Positions 25,158 through 33,437 of a DNA stretch of 64,000 nucleotides are shown in pieces. Every line of letters starts with the position of its first letter. Position 1 is the stretch's first letter. The notes beneath the pieces were generated by a model. It saw only the letters and a program-made list of their open reading frames with translations. It searched no databases and was not told the origin of the DNA. The stretch is taken from contig VGGV01000002.1 of assembly GCA_016868455.1 (NCBI GenBank), positions 1 through 64,000 on the forward strand, in the 5' to 3' direction. Source of the stretch: Bacteroidota bacterium (GTDB lineage: Bacteria > Bacteroidota > Bacteroidia > Chitinophagales > Chitinophagaceae). Both the position numbers and the translations under genes were made by a program.

Positions 25158-25286
25158 GGTAACAGCCGGCTGCCAAACTGTTAAAGAAAATGAAAGTCTT
25201 CCGGGGCCAAGGCAACTAAAGCCTGTAAAAAAGAATCAATAACAAGAACATAAACCGGGAATAACCCCGGAGTTAAAAAAAAACCA

Positions 25287-25820
25287 ATGAAAAAATTTTT
25301 CTCAGTAATTGTTTTGGCAGTATGCTTATTACTATCCGGTGAAGCTGTTGCACAAACCAAGATCGGGTATATCAGTATTGAAAACATGGTAAGACTGATG
25401 CCGGCAACCGCCAAAATTGATTCTCTGCTGGAACAATACCAAAATGATTCCATCAACCCCCAGTATGCTCAAATTGTGGCGCTGTACCAGTATAAAGACA
25501 GTGTATACCGGGACTCTGTAAAAACCCCGGCCGTAGTGCGCAAACAAATTGAACAGGAGCTGCCTACTTTAATTTACCAGATTCAAAACTGGCAGACAAT
25601 TGTAAACCAGGCCATGGAATCAAAACAAAATGAACTGCTGGCCCCAATTTACAATAAAGTATATGATGCCATTAAAGCAGTGGCAAAAGAAAAGGGATAT
25701 ACCCATGTGCTCAATAAAGAAGCATTGCTGGTGGCCCCCGATGGTGATGATATGATAACGGCAGTAGCAGCCAAACTGAAAGTGACGCTACCCAAGGCCG
25801 GGGGGACAAAGCCCAATTGA
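25287..25820 (+). CDS. OmpH/Skp-family periplasmic chaperone (second copy)
   Basis: A 177-residue exported protein with signal peptide (MKKFFSVIVLAVCLLLSGEA) and the Skp N-terminal pattern TKIGYISIENMVRLMPATAK. The helical tentacle region is shorter and less charged than in the first copy. The C-terminus holds KGYTHVLNKEALLVAPDGDD. Tandem Skp genes after bamA are usual in Bacteroidota. The 129-base gap after the first copy holds no obvious terminator. Confidence 0.88.
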   Translation: MKKFFSVIVLAVCLLLSGEAVAQTKIGYISIENMVRLMPATAKIDSLLEQYQNDSINPQYAQIVALYQYKDSVYRDSVKTPAVVRKQIEQELPTLIYQIQNWQTIVNQAMESKQNELLAPIYNKVYDAIKAVAKEKGYTHVLNKEALLVAPDGDDMITAVAAKLKVTLPKAGGTKPN

Positions 25821-25890
25821 TTTTAGAAATAAAAAATAAGCGGAATACCTTTCTGTTAAAACAGAAGGGTATTTTGTTACACTGCCCGAG

Positions 25891-25898
25891 TACATTTG
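25891..25898 (+). promoter_or_regulatory. Bacteroidota -7 box TACATTTG for murI
   Basis: TACATTTG ends three bases before the murI ATG at 25902. The TTG inside the box is an unlikely start. Confidence 0.5.
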
Positions 25899-25901
25899 CA
25901 T

Positions 25902-26735
25902 ATGCAGCAACCAGCGCCGATTGGTATTTTTGATTCAGGTTATGGGGGGCTTACCGTTTTAAAGGAAATAGTCAGGAGACTTCCTCAATATGACTATATC
26001 TACCTGGGCGATAATGCCCGTGCCCCATATGGAAACCGTTCTTTCGATACTGTCTATCATTACACACTGGAATGTGTGAAATGGTTTTTTAATAAAGGCT
26101 GTTCCCTGGTGATACTCGCCTGCAACACAGCTTCTGCCAAAGCATTACGGACCATTCAGCAGAATGATTTACCAAAAATTGCTCCTGACCGAAGAGTGCT
26201 GGGTGTCATCAGACCCACGGCAGAAGTTATCGGTACATTTTCTGAAACAGGCAGTGTGGGGGTGCTTGCCACCAGCGGAACAGTGGCTTCAGAATCCTAT
26301 CCGATGGAGATCGGGAAATTTTTTCCTGCGCTGAAAGTGTACCAGGAAGCCTGCCCCATGTGGGTGCCGCTGGCGGAAAACAATGAACATGAAGGGCATG
26401 GCGCAGATTATTTCATCAAAAAAAACCTGCATACTATTTTTAAAAAAGGAGAGGATATCGATGTAATCCTCCTGGGTTGTACGCATTACCCCCTTTTGAA
26501 AGAAAAAATAGGAGAATACCTGCCAATAGGAGTCAGGCTGATCTCGCAGGGCGAAATTGTGGCAGAAAGCCTGGCGGATTATCTGCAACGCCACCCTGAA
26601 ATAGAGACCCGGTGCAGTAAAAACGGGCATCAGGAATTTTATACAACGGATTCCACTGATGATTTTGACCATCACGCCGCAGTATTTTATGGCCAGCCGG
26701 TAAACTCAATACATACGGATATAAGCCATGTGTAA
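25902..26735 (+). CDS. murI: Glutamate racemase
   Basis: About 277 residues. It converts L- to D-glutamate for peptidoglycan. Both catalytic cysteines are visible, in VILACNTASAKAL (about residue 71) and ILLGCTHYPLLKEK (about 189), with the N-terminal GIFDSGYGGLTVLKEI and YLGDNARAPYGNRS segments. The ATG at 25902 gives the usual start MQQPAPIGIFDSG. It ends the envelope block that begins at uppS. Confidence 0.95.
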   Translation: MQQPAPIGIFDSGYGGLTVLKEIVRRLPQYDYIYLGDNARAPYGNRSFDTVYHYTLECVKWFFNKGCSLVILACNTASAKALRTIQQNDLPKIAPDRRVLGVIRPTAEVIGTFSETGSVGVLATSGTVASESYPMEIGKFFPALKVYQEACPMWVPLAENNEHEGHGADYFIKKNLHTIFKKGEDIDVILLGCTHYPLLKEKIGEYLPIGVRLISQGEIVAESLADYLQRHPEIETRCSKNGHQEFYTTDSTDDFDHHAAVFYGQPVNSIHTDISHV

Positions 26736-26808
26736 ATTGAGAATCAGCCGGTAACAATCAGGGTTCAAATTTTTGTACCCCGCTTTTCGGCATCTCGGCT
26801 TCTACCCC

Positions 26809-26816
26809 TACCTTTG
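26809..26816 (+). promoter_or_regulatory. Bacteroidota -7 box TACCTTTG for rpmH
   Basis: TACCTTTG, about 85 bases ahead of the rpmH ATG, leaving a real 5' leader unlike most genes here. Confidence 0.45.
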
Positions 26817-26901
26817 CCGTTCTTTCACAAAACCACCGGTGTGGTGACCCGTGGTGATTATGAAACCTGAACCGTTCTCCTGGTTCGCATTTTGAAAATT
26901 T

Positions 26902-27057
26902 ATGAAAAGAACATTTCAACCTCATCGTAAACGCCGGAAAACGGTGCATGGCTTTCGCAAACGGATGCAAACTGCCAATGGAAGGAAAGTGCTGGCCAGC
27001 AGAAGAAAAAAAGGCCGCACAAAACTTACCGTATCCGACGAAAGAAAATTGAAGTAA
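26902..27057 (+). CDS. rpmH: 50S ribosomal protein L34
   Basis: A 51-residue, very basic protein: [20 protein letters not shown] followed by [19 protein letters not shown], the L34 signature. It is placed in the conserved order rpmH, rnpA, yidD. A terminator hairpin at 27088-27119 ends exactly at the rnpA start codon, so L34 can be transcribed much more than the downstream genes. Confidence 0.96.
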   Translation: MKRTFQPHRKRRKTVHGFRKRMQTANGRKVLASRRKKGRTKLTVSDERKLK

Positions 27058-27087
27058 GGATTCAAACGCTGATGTTTTAATACATTT

Positions 27088-27119
27088 AAGCCCCGAAGCT
27101 GACAATTGGGGCTTTTTTT
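27088..27119 (+). terminator. Intrinsic terminator between rpmH and rnpA
   Basis: AAGCCCC and GGGGCTT form a stem followed by T7. The T-tract runs into the ATG of rnpA (27120), so rnpA expression probably depends on readthrough. Confidence 0.85.
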
Positions 27120-27515
27120 ATGGCAAAAAGACTCACATTGAGAAAAAAGGAAAGACTGAAAAGCCGGAAAGCAATCGAAACCCTTTTCAGCAAGGGGAAA
27201 AGCATAAAACTGATGCCATACAGGGTGCTGTATCTTTTCGGAGAAAAAGGCTTACAGTTTGGAGTAGGAGTAAGCGCAAAGAATTTTAAAAAAGCAGCTG
27301 ACCGGAACAGAATAAAACGTCTCACAAGGGAGGCATGGCGGATGCAAAAAACACCTTTGCAGGAATTACTGCAATCTCAAAATAAAGGGCTGTATATTTT
27401 TTTTACATACACATCTGCAGAACCGGCTGCTTATCCAACAGTAAGGGATGCAGTTCAAAAAATCCTGGCCAAACTGATGAATATGATCTATGAAACAGGT
27501 ACTTCAGATACTTAG
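27120..27515 (+). CDS. rnpA: Ribonuclease P protein component
   Basis: A 131-residue basic protein that assists the RNase P RNA in tRNA 5' maturation. The RNR motif is visible as [17 protein letters not shown] (about residues 59-75), after the usual start [20 protein letters not shown]. The C-terminus overlaps the yidD start by 26 bases. The ATG directly follows the rpmH terminator. Confidence 0.95.
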   Translation: MAKRLTLRKKERLKSRKAIETLFSKGKSIKLMPYRVLYLFGEKGLQFGVGVSAKNFKKAADRNRIKRLTREAWRMQKTPLQELLQSQNKGLYIFFTYTSAEPAAYPTVRDAVQKILAKLMNMIYETGTSDT

Positions 27516-27720
27516 CTTGCCTTTTATCTTCCTTATCAAGGTATACCAGTGGGTGATTTCTCCCTGGCTGGGGCCAAAATGCCGGTTTACTCCCAGTTGC
27601 TCCCAATACGCTTCGGAAGCTTTAAAAAAACATGGTGTTTTCAAAGGCCTCTGGCTGACCCTTAGGAGGATTTCCCGTTGCCATCCCTGGGGGGGCAGCG
27701 GGTATGACCCCGTTCCGTAA
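27490..27720 (+). CDS. yidD: Membrane protein insertion efficiency factor YidD
   Basis: A 76-residue protein with the family core [15 protein letters not shown] and [19 protein letters not shown], then [18 protein letters not shown]. It helps YidC insert inner-membrane proteins. The overlap with rnpA indicates translational coupling. Confidence 0.93.
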   Translation: MKQVLQILSLPFIFLIKVYQWVISPWLGPKCRFTPSCSQYASEALKKHGVFKGLWLTLRRISRCHPWGGSGYDPVP

Positions 27721-27800
27721 AAAGGGTATAAATAACCGTTAGCATGGCCAATACACCTGACACTTATTTATTGAGTATATTGGCGTGAAATCAAAAGGCT

Positions 27801-28429
27801 TTGGTTACCGCCTCTGTTATAGAAGATGATAAACATTACCGTGAAGGGCTTAAAACTCTGATTGATAATTCAGGTTATTTCCGTGTACTGAGCCTGTATC
27901 CTTCGGCAGAGATTGCTTTGCCCCCACCTCAAAACACATCCGCCGGATATAGCGATAGTGGATATCAAATTGCCGGGAAAAAACGGGGTAGAGCTAATCG
28001 CTGCAATAAAAGAAGTGTTGCCGGAGACATTATGCCTGGTGTGCTCATTTTATGATGATGATGAATATGTATTTAATGCCCTGAAGAATGGAGCCAGCGG
28101 TTATATCCTGAAAGATTCAATGCCCAACCATATTATTGAATCGCTGAAAGAACTGCACCAGGGCGGGGCGTCGATGAGCCGGTATATTGCCAAAAAAGTC
28201 ATCAATACTTTTCAGGCCAAAAAAAACGCATCCCAGATTGTCGGAACTTTCAGAAAGGGGAAATGAGATTCTGCAATTAGTGGCTACCGGGTTAATAGTA
28301 AAAGAAGTGGCCCACAAACTACACCTCAGCAACCATACCGTTACCAAGCATGTAAAAAATATTTATAACAAACTTCATGTAAATAACCGCATTGAAGCTG
28401 TAAACAAACTGAATCATCCGGAAGTATAA
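27801..28429 (+). pseudogene. NarL/FixJ-type response regulator, two frameshifts
   Basis: Three frames join into one regulator of about 209 residues: receiver start TASVIEDDKHYREGLKTLID (TTG 27801), then DIAIVDIKLPGKNGVELIAA with the phospho-acceptor Asp and ASGYILKDSMPNHIIESL, then the LuxR helix-turn-helix LSERGNEILQLVATGLIVKE and NHTVTKHVKNIYNKL. The breaks are at a C5 run (27921-27925), where removing one C restores the frame, and an A8 run (28219-28226), where removing one A does. Either the gene is dead, or both homopolymers were over-called. No partner kinase is adjacent. Confidence 0.85.
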
Positions 28430-28431
28430 AG

Positions 28432-28460
28432 AAAAAAGACTGCTTGCCAGGCAGCCTTTT
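28432..28460. terminator. Probable bidirectional terminator between converging genes
   Basis: A run of A, the hairpin AGACTGC-TTGCCAG-GCAGCCT (one mismatch), then TTTT. It lies between the response regulator remnant (+) and superoxide dismutase (-). Confidence 0.6.
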
Positions 28461-28480
28461 GTGCATATATCTAAAGAGTA

Positions 28481-29080
28481 TCAGTCTTCGAACCGTTCCG
28501 CTGCTTTTTTCCAGTCCACTATATTCCAGAATGCTGCAAGATATTCTGCCCTCCGGTTCTGGTATTTCAGGTAATAAGCATGTTCCCACACATCCACACC
28601 CAGGATGGGTTTGCCGTTTACTTCGGCCACATCCATCAACGGATTATCCTGGTTAGGAGTGGAGGTTACTTCCAGCTTACCGTCTTTTACAATCAGCCAG
28701 GCCCATCCGCTTCCGAAGCGGGTCATACCGGCATTGGCAAACTTTTCTTTAAAAGCTTCGAAAGATCCGAATGCATCATGAATGGCTTCAGCCAGTTTCC
28801 CGGAAGGCATACCGCCTCCGGTTTCATCCAGGCTTTCCCAGAAGAAGGTATGGTTCCAGTGCCCGCCGCCGTTGTTGCGCACAGCCGGGGATATTTTTCC
28901 TGCATTTCCTACCAGTGCTTCCAGTGATTTATTTTCATGCTCTGTGCCGGTAATGGCTTTGTTCAGGTTGTCAACATAAGCCTGGTGATGTTTGCCATGG
29001 TGAATCTGCATGGTTTGTGTGTCAATATGCGGCTCCAGCGCATCATATGCATAAGGGAGCGGCGCTAATGTAAATGCCAT
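28481..29080 (-). CDS. Superoxide dismutase (Fe/Mn type)
   Basis: A 199-residue enzyme that disproportionates superoxide. All four metal ligands are visible: the His of [16 protein letters not shown], the His of [13 protein letters not shown], and Asp and His in [15 protein letters not shown] start at the ATG at 29080 ([20 protein letters not shown]). The frame is open further upstream, but that part is not family sequence. Iron versus manganese preference cannot be read with confidence. Confidence 0.95.
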   Translation of the reverse strand: MAFTLAPLPYAYDALEPHIDTQTMQIHHGKHHQAYVDNLNKAITGTEHENKSLEALVGNAGKISPAVRNNGGGHWNHTFFWESLDETGGGMPSGKLAEAIHDAFGSFEAFKEKFANAGMTRFGSGWAWLIVKDGKLEVTSTPNQDNPLMDVAEVNGKPILGVDVWEHAYYLKYQNRRAEYLAAFWNIVDWKKAAERFED

Positions 29081-29092
29081 AAGAAAGTATTT

Positions 29093-29116
29093 GCCCCCAG
29101 CCCTGAAGGGGTGAGG
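29093..29116. repeat. C-rich/G-rich palindrome upstream of superoxide dismutase
   Basis: GCCCCCAGCCCTGAAGGGGT: CCCT-GA-AGGGG hairpin of the C/G family, located in the superoxide dismutase leader. Confidence 0.45.
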
Positions 29117-29143
29117 AAGTGAATGAATAAGTTTGAAGAATAA

Positions 29144-29151
29144 CAAATTTA
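29144..29151 (-). promoter_or_regulatory. Bacteroidota -7 box TAAATTTG for superoxide dismutase
   Basis: On the minus strand TAAATTTG is about 63 bases upstream of the ATG at 29080. The C/G palindrome lies between it and the gene, in the predicted leader. Confidence 0.45.
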
Positions 29152-29229
29152 CAATGAGGATGTTTATTAAGCTATCTGCTGCCAAAATCTTTCCGAACTC
29201 GCAAAACTCAGCTGCATTATTTCTTCCCT

Positions 29230-29544
29230 TTAGGGGCCGGGTGTGCAAGTCTGTTTAATTTTTTTCCCTTTTTCGGTAAAAGTTTCTACGATACCCCTTG
29301 TTTCCAGGTCAAGCCGGATGGAGATGGGATACCAGGGAATTGATTTTTTGAAACCCGGCATTGTCTTTTTGATGATTTTTACCACATCACCGGTTAGTTC
29401 TGTAAAGGATTTTCCTTTGCTGCCTTTCAGGCTTTGAAGGATGGCAGCTTTAAAGGGCTCATATATTTCACCGTCAATGTTAAACTGGCTTCTGGTGCGG
29501 GGATGGGTTGTGGTAATTTTCTTTGTTTTGGTGGCTTTGGCCAT
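29230..29544 (-). CDS. DUF6958-like small basic protein
   Basis: A 104-residue protein starting at ATG 29544, two bases after the deaminase stop. The features [20 protein letters not shown] and [20 protein letters not shown] resemble a winged-helix-like domain annotated DUF6958. It is probably cytoplasmic and nucleic-acid-binding by fold, but its function is unknown. It is likely cotranscribed with the deaminase. Confidence 0.65.
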   Translation of the reverse strand: MAKATKTKKITTTHPRTRSQFNIDGEIYEPFKAAILQSLKGSKGKSFTELTGDVVKIIKKTMPGFKKSIPWYPISIRLDLETRGIVETFTEKGKKIKQTCTPGP

Positions 29545-29546
29545 AA

Positions 29547-29984
29547 CTATCTTTTTGATTTGAAAAAATCTTTCATCAATTGGGCGCATTGTTCCTGCAG
29601 CACACCCCGCACCAGCTCAGTTTTAGGATGAAAAGGCCAGTTGGTGCCTGCAGTTTTCTTGTAGCCGTTCTTTTCATCATCTGCCCCGTATACAATTTTG
29701 CCGATCTTGCCCCAGTATATTGCACCGGCACACATCAGGCAGGGCTCTACGGTTACATACAGCGTGGCATCGGGCAGATATTTTGAGCCAAGCAAATTAA
29801 AAGCCGATGTCAGGGCTATCATTTCTGCATGAGCAGTAGGGTCGTTCAGCCGCTCTGTCATATTATGACCCCGGGCAATGATCTTCTCATTTACCACTAC
29901 CACGGCGCCGACGGGAATTTCTTCATCTTCGAAGGCTTTTTTGGCTTCCTTCAGCGCCTGCATCATAAAGTATTCGTTGGTCAT
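29547..29984 (-). CDS. Nucleoside deaminase (TadA/guanine deaminase family)
   Basis: A 145-residue zinc-dependent deaminase with the HAE motif (DPTAHAEMIAL, about residue 52) and the PCxxC motif (VEPCLMCAGAIYWG). In this family the enzyme either makes wobble inosine in tRNA-Arg (TadA) or deaminates guanine. The segment VYGADDEKNGYKKT after the PCxxC helix does not match the best known TadA ending, so I leave the substrate open. Confidence 0.88.
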   Translation of the reverse strand: MTNEYFMMQALKEAKKAFEDEEIPVGAVVVVNEKIIARGHNMTERLNDPTAHAEMIALTSAFNLLGSKYLPDATLYVTVEPCLMCAGAIYWGKIGKIVYGADDEKNGYKKTAGTNWPFHPKTELVRGVLQEQCAQLMKDFFKSKR

Positions 29985-30109
29985 CGTTTTCCTGAATCAA
30001 TATTGAAAAAGCCGGGAATGACCTCTTGTATTTTTTTCATACCCGGAATTGCAAACCAGGCATCAAAAATTCATACCGGTTTGCTTATCTTGTCATAAAA
30101 TTATAATTA

Positions 30110-31483
30110 ATGCTGAATATATCCAGCCTGGAGAAAATGCGGCAGCATTTTAATAGTGGCGCCACAAAAACATACGCCTTTCGCAAAGAGCAATTAAAGA
30201 AACTGAAGGCTTCTATTCTAAAACATGAACAGGATTTGTATAATGCTTTATATGCAGATCTGAAAAAAAGCCCTGAAGAATGCTGGGTTACAGAACTTGG
30301 ATTTGTAATTGCCGAAATAAATGCGGCTCTTAAGAACCTTAAATCGTGGATGAGGCCAGAGAGGGCAGCAACTAACCTTGTAAACCTTCCATCATCAAGC
30401 AGGGTGATAAAAGAACCTTTAGGAGTGGTACTTGTTATCGGTCCCTGGAATTATCCGTTTATGTTGCTTATGAACCCGATTGTAGGTGCCATTGCCGCAG
30501 GGAATTGTATTGTGTTAAAACCAAGCGAATTTGCACGGGCTACAGATGCGGTGATGAAAAAGATCATTGAAGATGTGTTTCCGCCCGACTATATTTTATA
30601 TATGCAGGGTGATGGCGCCACCGTGATCCCAGAGATGATGAATAATTTTACATTCGGTCATATTTTTTATACCGGGAGCACTGCTGTTGGAAAGATTATT
30701 TATAAAATGGCAGCCGAGCGATTAGTTCCGGTGACACTGGAACTTGGTGGCAAAAGCCCCTGTATCGTGGAAAATGATGCGAATATCAAAGTGGCGGCAC
30801 GGCGGATCACCCTGACAAAATTTTCCAATGCCGGACAAATGTGTGTGGCACCGGATTATCTGCTGGTTCATGAATCGGTAAAAGATAAATTAGTGACAGC
30901 AATTAAGGAGAATATTCAAAATTTTTTTTCAGATAAACCGGAAGAAAGCTATTCCTATGGAAAAATAATTAATGAAAGACAATTCAACCGAATAGCGGGA
31001 TATTTATCCAATGGAAAAATAGTTTGCGGTGGGAGAACCGATAAAGAAAAATTATTCATTGAACCAACGATACTTACAGATATTTCAACTGATGCACCGG
31101 TAATGCAAGATGAAATATTCGGACCGGTACTTCCCGTTATTTCTTTTGGCACATCAGCAGAGGCAAAGGCAGAGATTGATAAACATCCTAACCCGCTGGC
31201 CTTTTATATTTATACATCCAGTAAGAAAAAAGAGGATGCGTGGCTGGAAGCTGTTCCTGCGGGTGGAGGTTGTGTCAACAATTCAAGCTGGCATCTTACC
31301 AATCATTACTTGCCATTTGGCGGCCGGGGTTTCAGCGGCACAGGCTGCTATCATGGCAAATACTCCTTCGAAACCTTCAGCCATAAGAAGGCAGTAATGA
31401 AAACCCCCACCTGGTTTGACCCTAATATTAAATATCCGCCTTTCAATGGGAAACTAAAGCTGTTTAAATGGGTAATTAGATGA
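30110..31483 (+). CDS. Aldehyde dehydrogenase (class 3-like)
   Basis: A 457-residue NAD(P)-dependent aldehyde dehydrogenase. Key sites: GPWNYPFMLLMNPIVGAIAA (substrate channel and cofactor region), KPSEFA, FYTGSTAVGKIIYKMAA, the catalytic Glu in VTLELGGKSPCIV (about residue 209) and the catalytic Cys in NAGQMCVAPDYLL (about 243). The short length and N-terminus fit fatty-aldehyde or coniferyl-aldehyde dehydrogenases of the ALDH3 type. The stop overlaps the next ATG (ATGA), so it is coupled to the glutathione peroxidase gene. Confidence 0.93.
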   Translation: MLNISSLEKMRQHFNSGATKTYAFRKEQLKKLKASILKHEQDLYNALYADLKKSPEECWVTELGFVIAEINAALKNLKSWMRPERAATNLVNLPSSSRVIKEPLGVVLVIGPWNYPFMLLMNPIVGAIAAGNCIVLKPSEFARATDAVMKKIIEDVFPPDYILYMQGDGATVIPEMMNNFTFGHIFYTGSTAVGKIIYKMAAERLVPVTLELGGKSPCIVENDANIKVAARRITLTKFSNAGQMCVAPDYLLVHESVKDKLVTAIKENIQNFFSDKPEESYSYGKIINERQFNRIAGYLSNGKIVCGGRTDKEKLFIEPTILTDISTDAPVMQDEIFGPVLPVISFGTSAEAKAEIDKHPNPLAFYIYTSSKKKEDAWLEAVPAGGGCVNNSSWHLTNHYLPFGGRGFSGTGCYHGKYSFETFSHKKAVMKTPTWFDPNIKYPPFNGKLKLFKWVIR

Positions 31484-32157
31484 GAAAACTAAAGCGTTTC
31501 CCCGTTGTTCTTTTTTTACTGATTGCAGCATTTGCAGTTTATGTGGAAATTGTAAACCATAATTCAAAAAATATGACGTACCGCCAGAAAGTACTGAAAG
31601 CAATATATCCGGCATGGATGTGGTGGACCAAATTAAGAGGGAAAAATGTTACCCAGCTTTCCAATGAAACTAAACAACCGCCGGTTTCGTTTTATTCTTT
31701 GAAAGGAACGCTGAATGATAACACGGAACTTGACTTCGCCACACTTAAAGGCAAAAAGGTTTTGCTGGTGAATACGGCCAGCAACTGCGGATATACGGAC
31801 CAGTACAATGATTTGCAAAGGTTGTATGAAAAAGCTAAAGATAACCTGGTGGTGCTTGGTTTCCCCGCCAACGACTTTAAAGAGCAGGAAAAAGGAACTG
31901 ATGAAGAGATTGCACAGTTCTGTAAACTCAATTACGGCGTGAGTTTCCCGCTGATGAAAAAAAGCAGTGTGGTAAAAGGCGAGACCCAAAACCCGGTATT
32001 CAGATGGCTCACCGATTCATCACTGAACGGATGGAATACCAAACCGCCGTCCTGGAATTTTAGCAAGTACCTGGTTAATGAAAGTGGTGTCCTGGCTCAT
32101 TATTTCGGCCCTTCCGTTTCGCCGCTGAGTGAGGGGGTTATTAAAGCAATTCAATAA
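31480..32157 (+). CDS. Membrane-anchored glutathione peroxidase-family protein
   Basis: A 225-residue thiol peroxidase. An N-terminal hydrophobic segment (FPVVLFLLIAAFAVYVEIV) suggests a membrane anchor facing the periplasm. The peroxidatic Cys is in VNTASNCGYTDQYNDLQRLY (about residue 103), and the second conserved motif is GFPANDFKEQE. The Trp of the catalytic tetrad is in PSWNFSKYLVN. It is translationally coupled to the aldehyde dehydrogenase, consistent with a joint role in handling oxidised lipids. Confidence 0.9.
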   Translation: MRKLKRFPVVLFLLIAAFAVYVEIVNHNSKNMTYRQKVLKAIYPAWMWWTKLRGKNVTQLSNETKQPPVSFYSLKGTLNDNTELDFATLKGKKVLLVNTASNCGYTDQYNDLQRLYEKAKDNLVVLGFPANDFKEQEKGTDEEIAQFCKLNYGVSFPLMKKSSVVKGETQNPVFRWLTDSSLNGWNTKPPSWNFSKYLVNESGVLAHYFGPSVSPLSEGVIKAIQ

Positions 32158-32160
32158 AAC

Positions 32161-32664
32161 ATGTTGAGTAAAACGGATATTGAAAAGTATTTCAATGCCG
32201 AAAAGGCAGAAAGCCTGCTTTTTATGGCAATAGGTGCAGCGGCTGTTGCGGCAGCCATTGTTTTCCTTTTTGTACTCAATCTGAATTTTTACCGAGGGGC
32301 TGCTATCCCAATGATACTGGTAGGGCTGATATTAAGTGCGGTTGGCTATACGGTGTATAAACGAAGCGACAATGACCGCATCCGCAATGTATATGCATTG
32401 GATATGAATCCTTCGGAACTGAAGAATAAAGAACTGCCGCGAATGAAAACCGTGATGAAAAATTTTGCCATCTACCGCCGGACAGAAATTTGTTTATTGC
32501 TGCTTGGCGCCGGGCTGTATGGTTACTTTATCCGTGATTTCAAGTATGATTTCTGGCGGGGGTTTGGCCTGGCGCTGGCAGTAATGGCCTTGCTGGCAGT
32601 AACTGCTGATTATTTTGCAGAACGCAGAGGACGCATTTACACCCGTGGCCTGGAAGAACTGTAA
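32161..32664 (+). CDS. Hypothetical membrane protein (four predicted helices)
   Basis: A 167-residue protein with hydrophobic segments at about 20-42 (FMAIGAAAVAAAIVFLFVL), 49-66, 110-125 and 133-150, and a charged loop between the second and third. It starts three bases after the peroxidase stop, so it is probably in the same transcript. No family recognised. Confidence 0.7.
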   Translation: MLSKTDIEKYFNAEKAESLLFMAIGAAAVAAAIVFLFVLNLNFYRGAAIPMILVGLILSAVGYTVYKRSDNDRIRNVYALDMNPSELKNKELPRMKTVMKNFAIYRRTEICLLLLGAGLYGYFIRDFKYDFWRGFGLALAVMALLAVTADYFAERRGRIYTRGLEEL

Positions 32665-32670
32665 AATGAA

Positions 32671-33135
32671 TCAGGTAACAATCCCTTCCTTCTTTTGCTG
32701 GTCTTTCAGAAATTTTATTCCGAAGCTCAGCTTTTTTGCTGAAGGTGATTTTGCACTTAATGCCCGCCAGAACGGGGTGATCTTACTCAATGGCCTACCC
32801 TTTATATATTCTTCATGGGCATTTTCTGCTATGATGCGGATAAAGATACCCGTGGTGACAGGGCAGGTATATTCCGCTTTGTATCCTGCTGCCAGGTCTT
32901 TGCGTATCTGTTTAATGTCCGTAAAATATCCTTTGGGTATCTGCCGAACATAGTCATCAACAATTTTGGGAGTTGCTATCAGCATTTTGCTTCCGGCAGG
33001 GATATCAGCAAAATCATAATCATTCTTTTTTACTTCATATTTCCTGCAGGGCAGCATTTTTTCAGCCCATGTTTTTCTTTTGAAGGAAGATTTCCTGCCA
33101 TTTGAGCGGACAGGCTTCTTTGCCGTAATTGCCAT
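32671..33135 (-). CDS. MGMT-like (alkyltransferase-like winged-helix) family protein
   Basis: A 154-residue protein from ATG 33135. The core IPKGYFTDIKQIRKDLAAGY, CPVTTGIFIRIIAENAHEEY and ITPFWRALSAK matches a bacterial family annotated MGMT-like, related in fold to the DNA-binding part of O6-methylguanine methyltransferases. The basic N-terminus (KKPVRSNGRKSSFKRKTWAE) could bind nucleic acid. The alkyl-acceptor PCHR motif is not visible, and CPVTTG stands near its usual place, so repair activity is doubtful. Confidence 0.7.
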   Translation of the reverse strand: MAITAKKPVRSNGRKSSFKRKTWAEKMLPCRKYEVKKNDYDFADIPAGSKMLIATPKIVDDYVRQIPKGYFTDIKQIRKDLAAGYKAEYTCPVTTGIFIRIIAENAHEEYIKGRPLSKITPFWRALSAKSPSAKKLSFGIKFLKDQQKKEGIVT

Positions 33136-33176
33136 AACCTTTATGTTTGATATAAAGTTAAACACAAAGAAAAACT

Positions 33177-33422
33177 ATGGGTATGACTGATATCATAGGT
33201 TCGGCGGGAGTGGGCCTGATTTTAATCGCCTATTTTCTCAGCACTGAAAAATTGCTGAAACCGGATAGTAAAGCATTTTTTGTGATGAACATCATTGGCG
33301 CCGGTCTGGCCACCTGTGCATCAGGGCTCATCAGTTACTGGCCGTTTGTTATCCTGGAAGGAACATGGACGCTGGTTTCCATTTACGGTCTGATGAAGGC
33401 AATGAGAATTAGTATGACCTGA
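33177..33422 (+). CDS. CBU_0592-like small membrane protein
   Basis: Eighty-one residues with three hydrophobic segments (IIGSAGVGLILIAYFL, FFVMNIIGAGLATCASGLIS and WPFVILEGTWTLVSIYGLM). The arrangement fits the small membrane family typified by CBU_0592. The function is unknown. It is divergent from the preceding gene and converges on dusB. Confidence 0.65.
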   Translation: MGMTDIIGSAGVGLILIAYFLSTEKLLKPDSKAFFVMNIIGAGLATCASGLISYWPFVILEGTWTLVSIYGLMKAMRISMT

Positions 33423-33437
33423 TTAGGGGCCTGCACC

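Noticed and set aside
26289-26675. 128-codon frame on the minus strand
   Set aside because: Antisense to murI, whose catalytic motifs are intact in the plus frame.
26758-26785. GGTTCAAAT sequence as a tRNA T-loop
   Set aside because: No acceptor or anticodon arms can be built around it; it lies in the leader of rpmH.
26758-27105. 115-codon frame on the minus strand
   Set aside because: It is antisense to rpmH and its promoter; L34 is certain on the plus strand.
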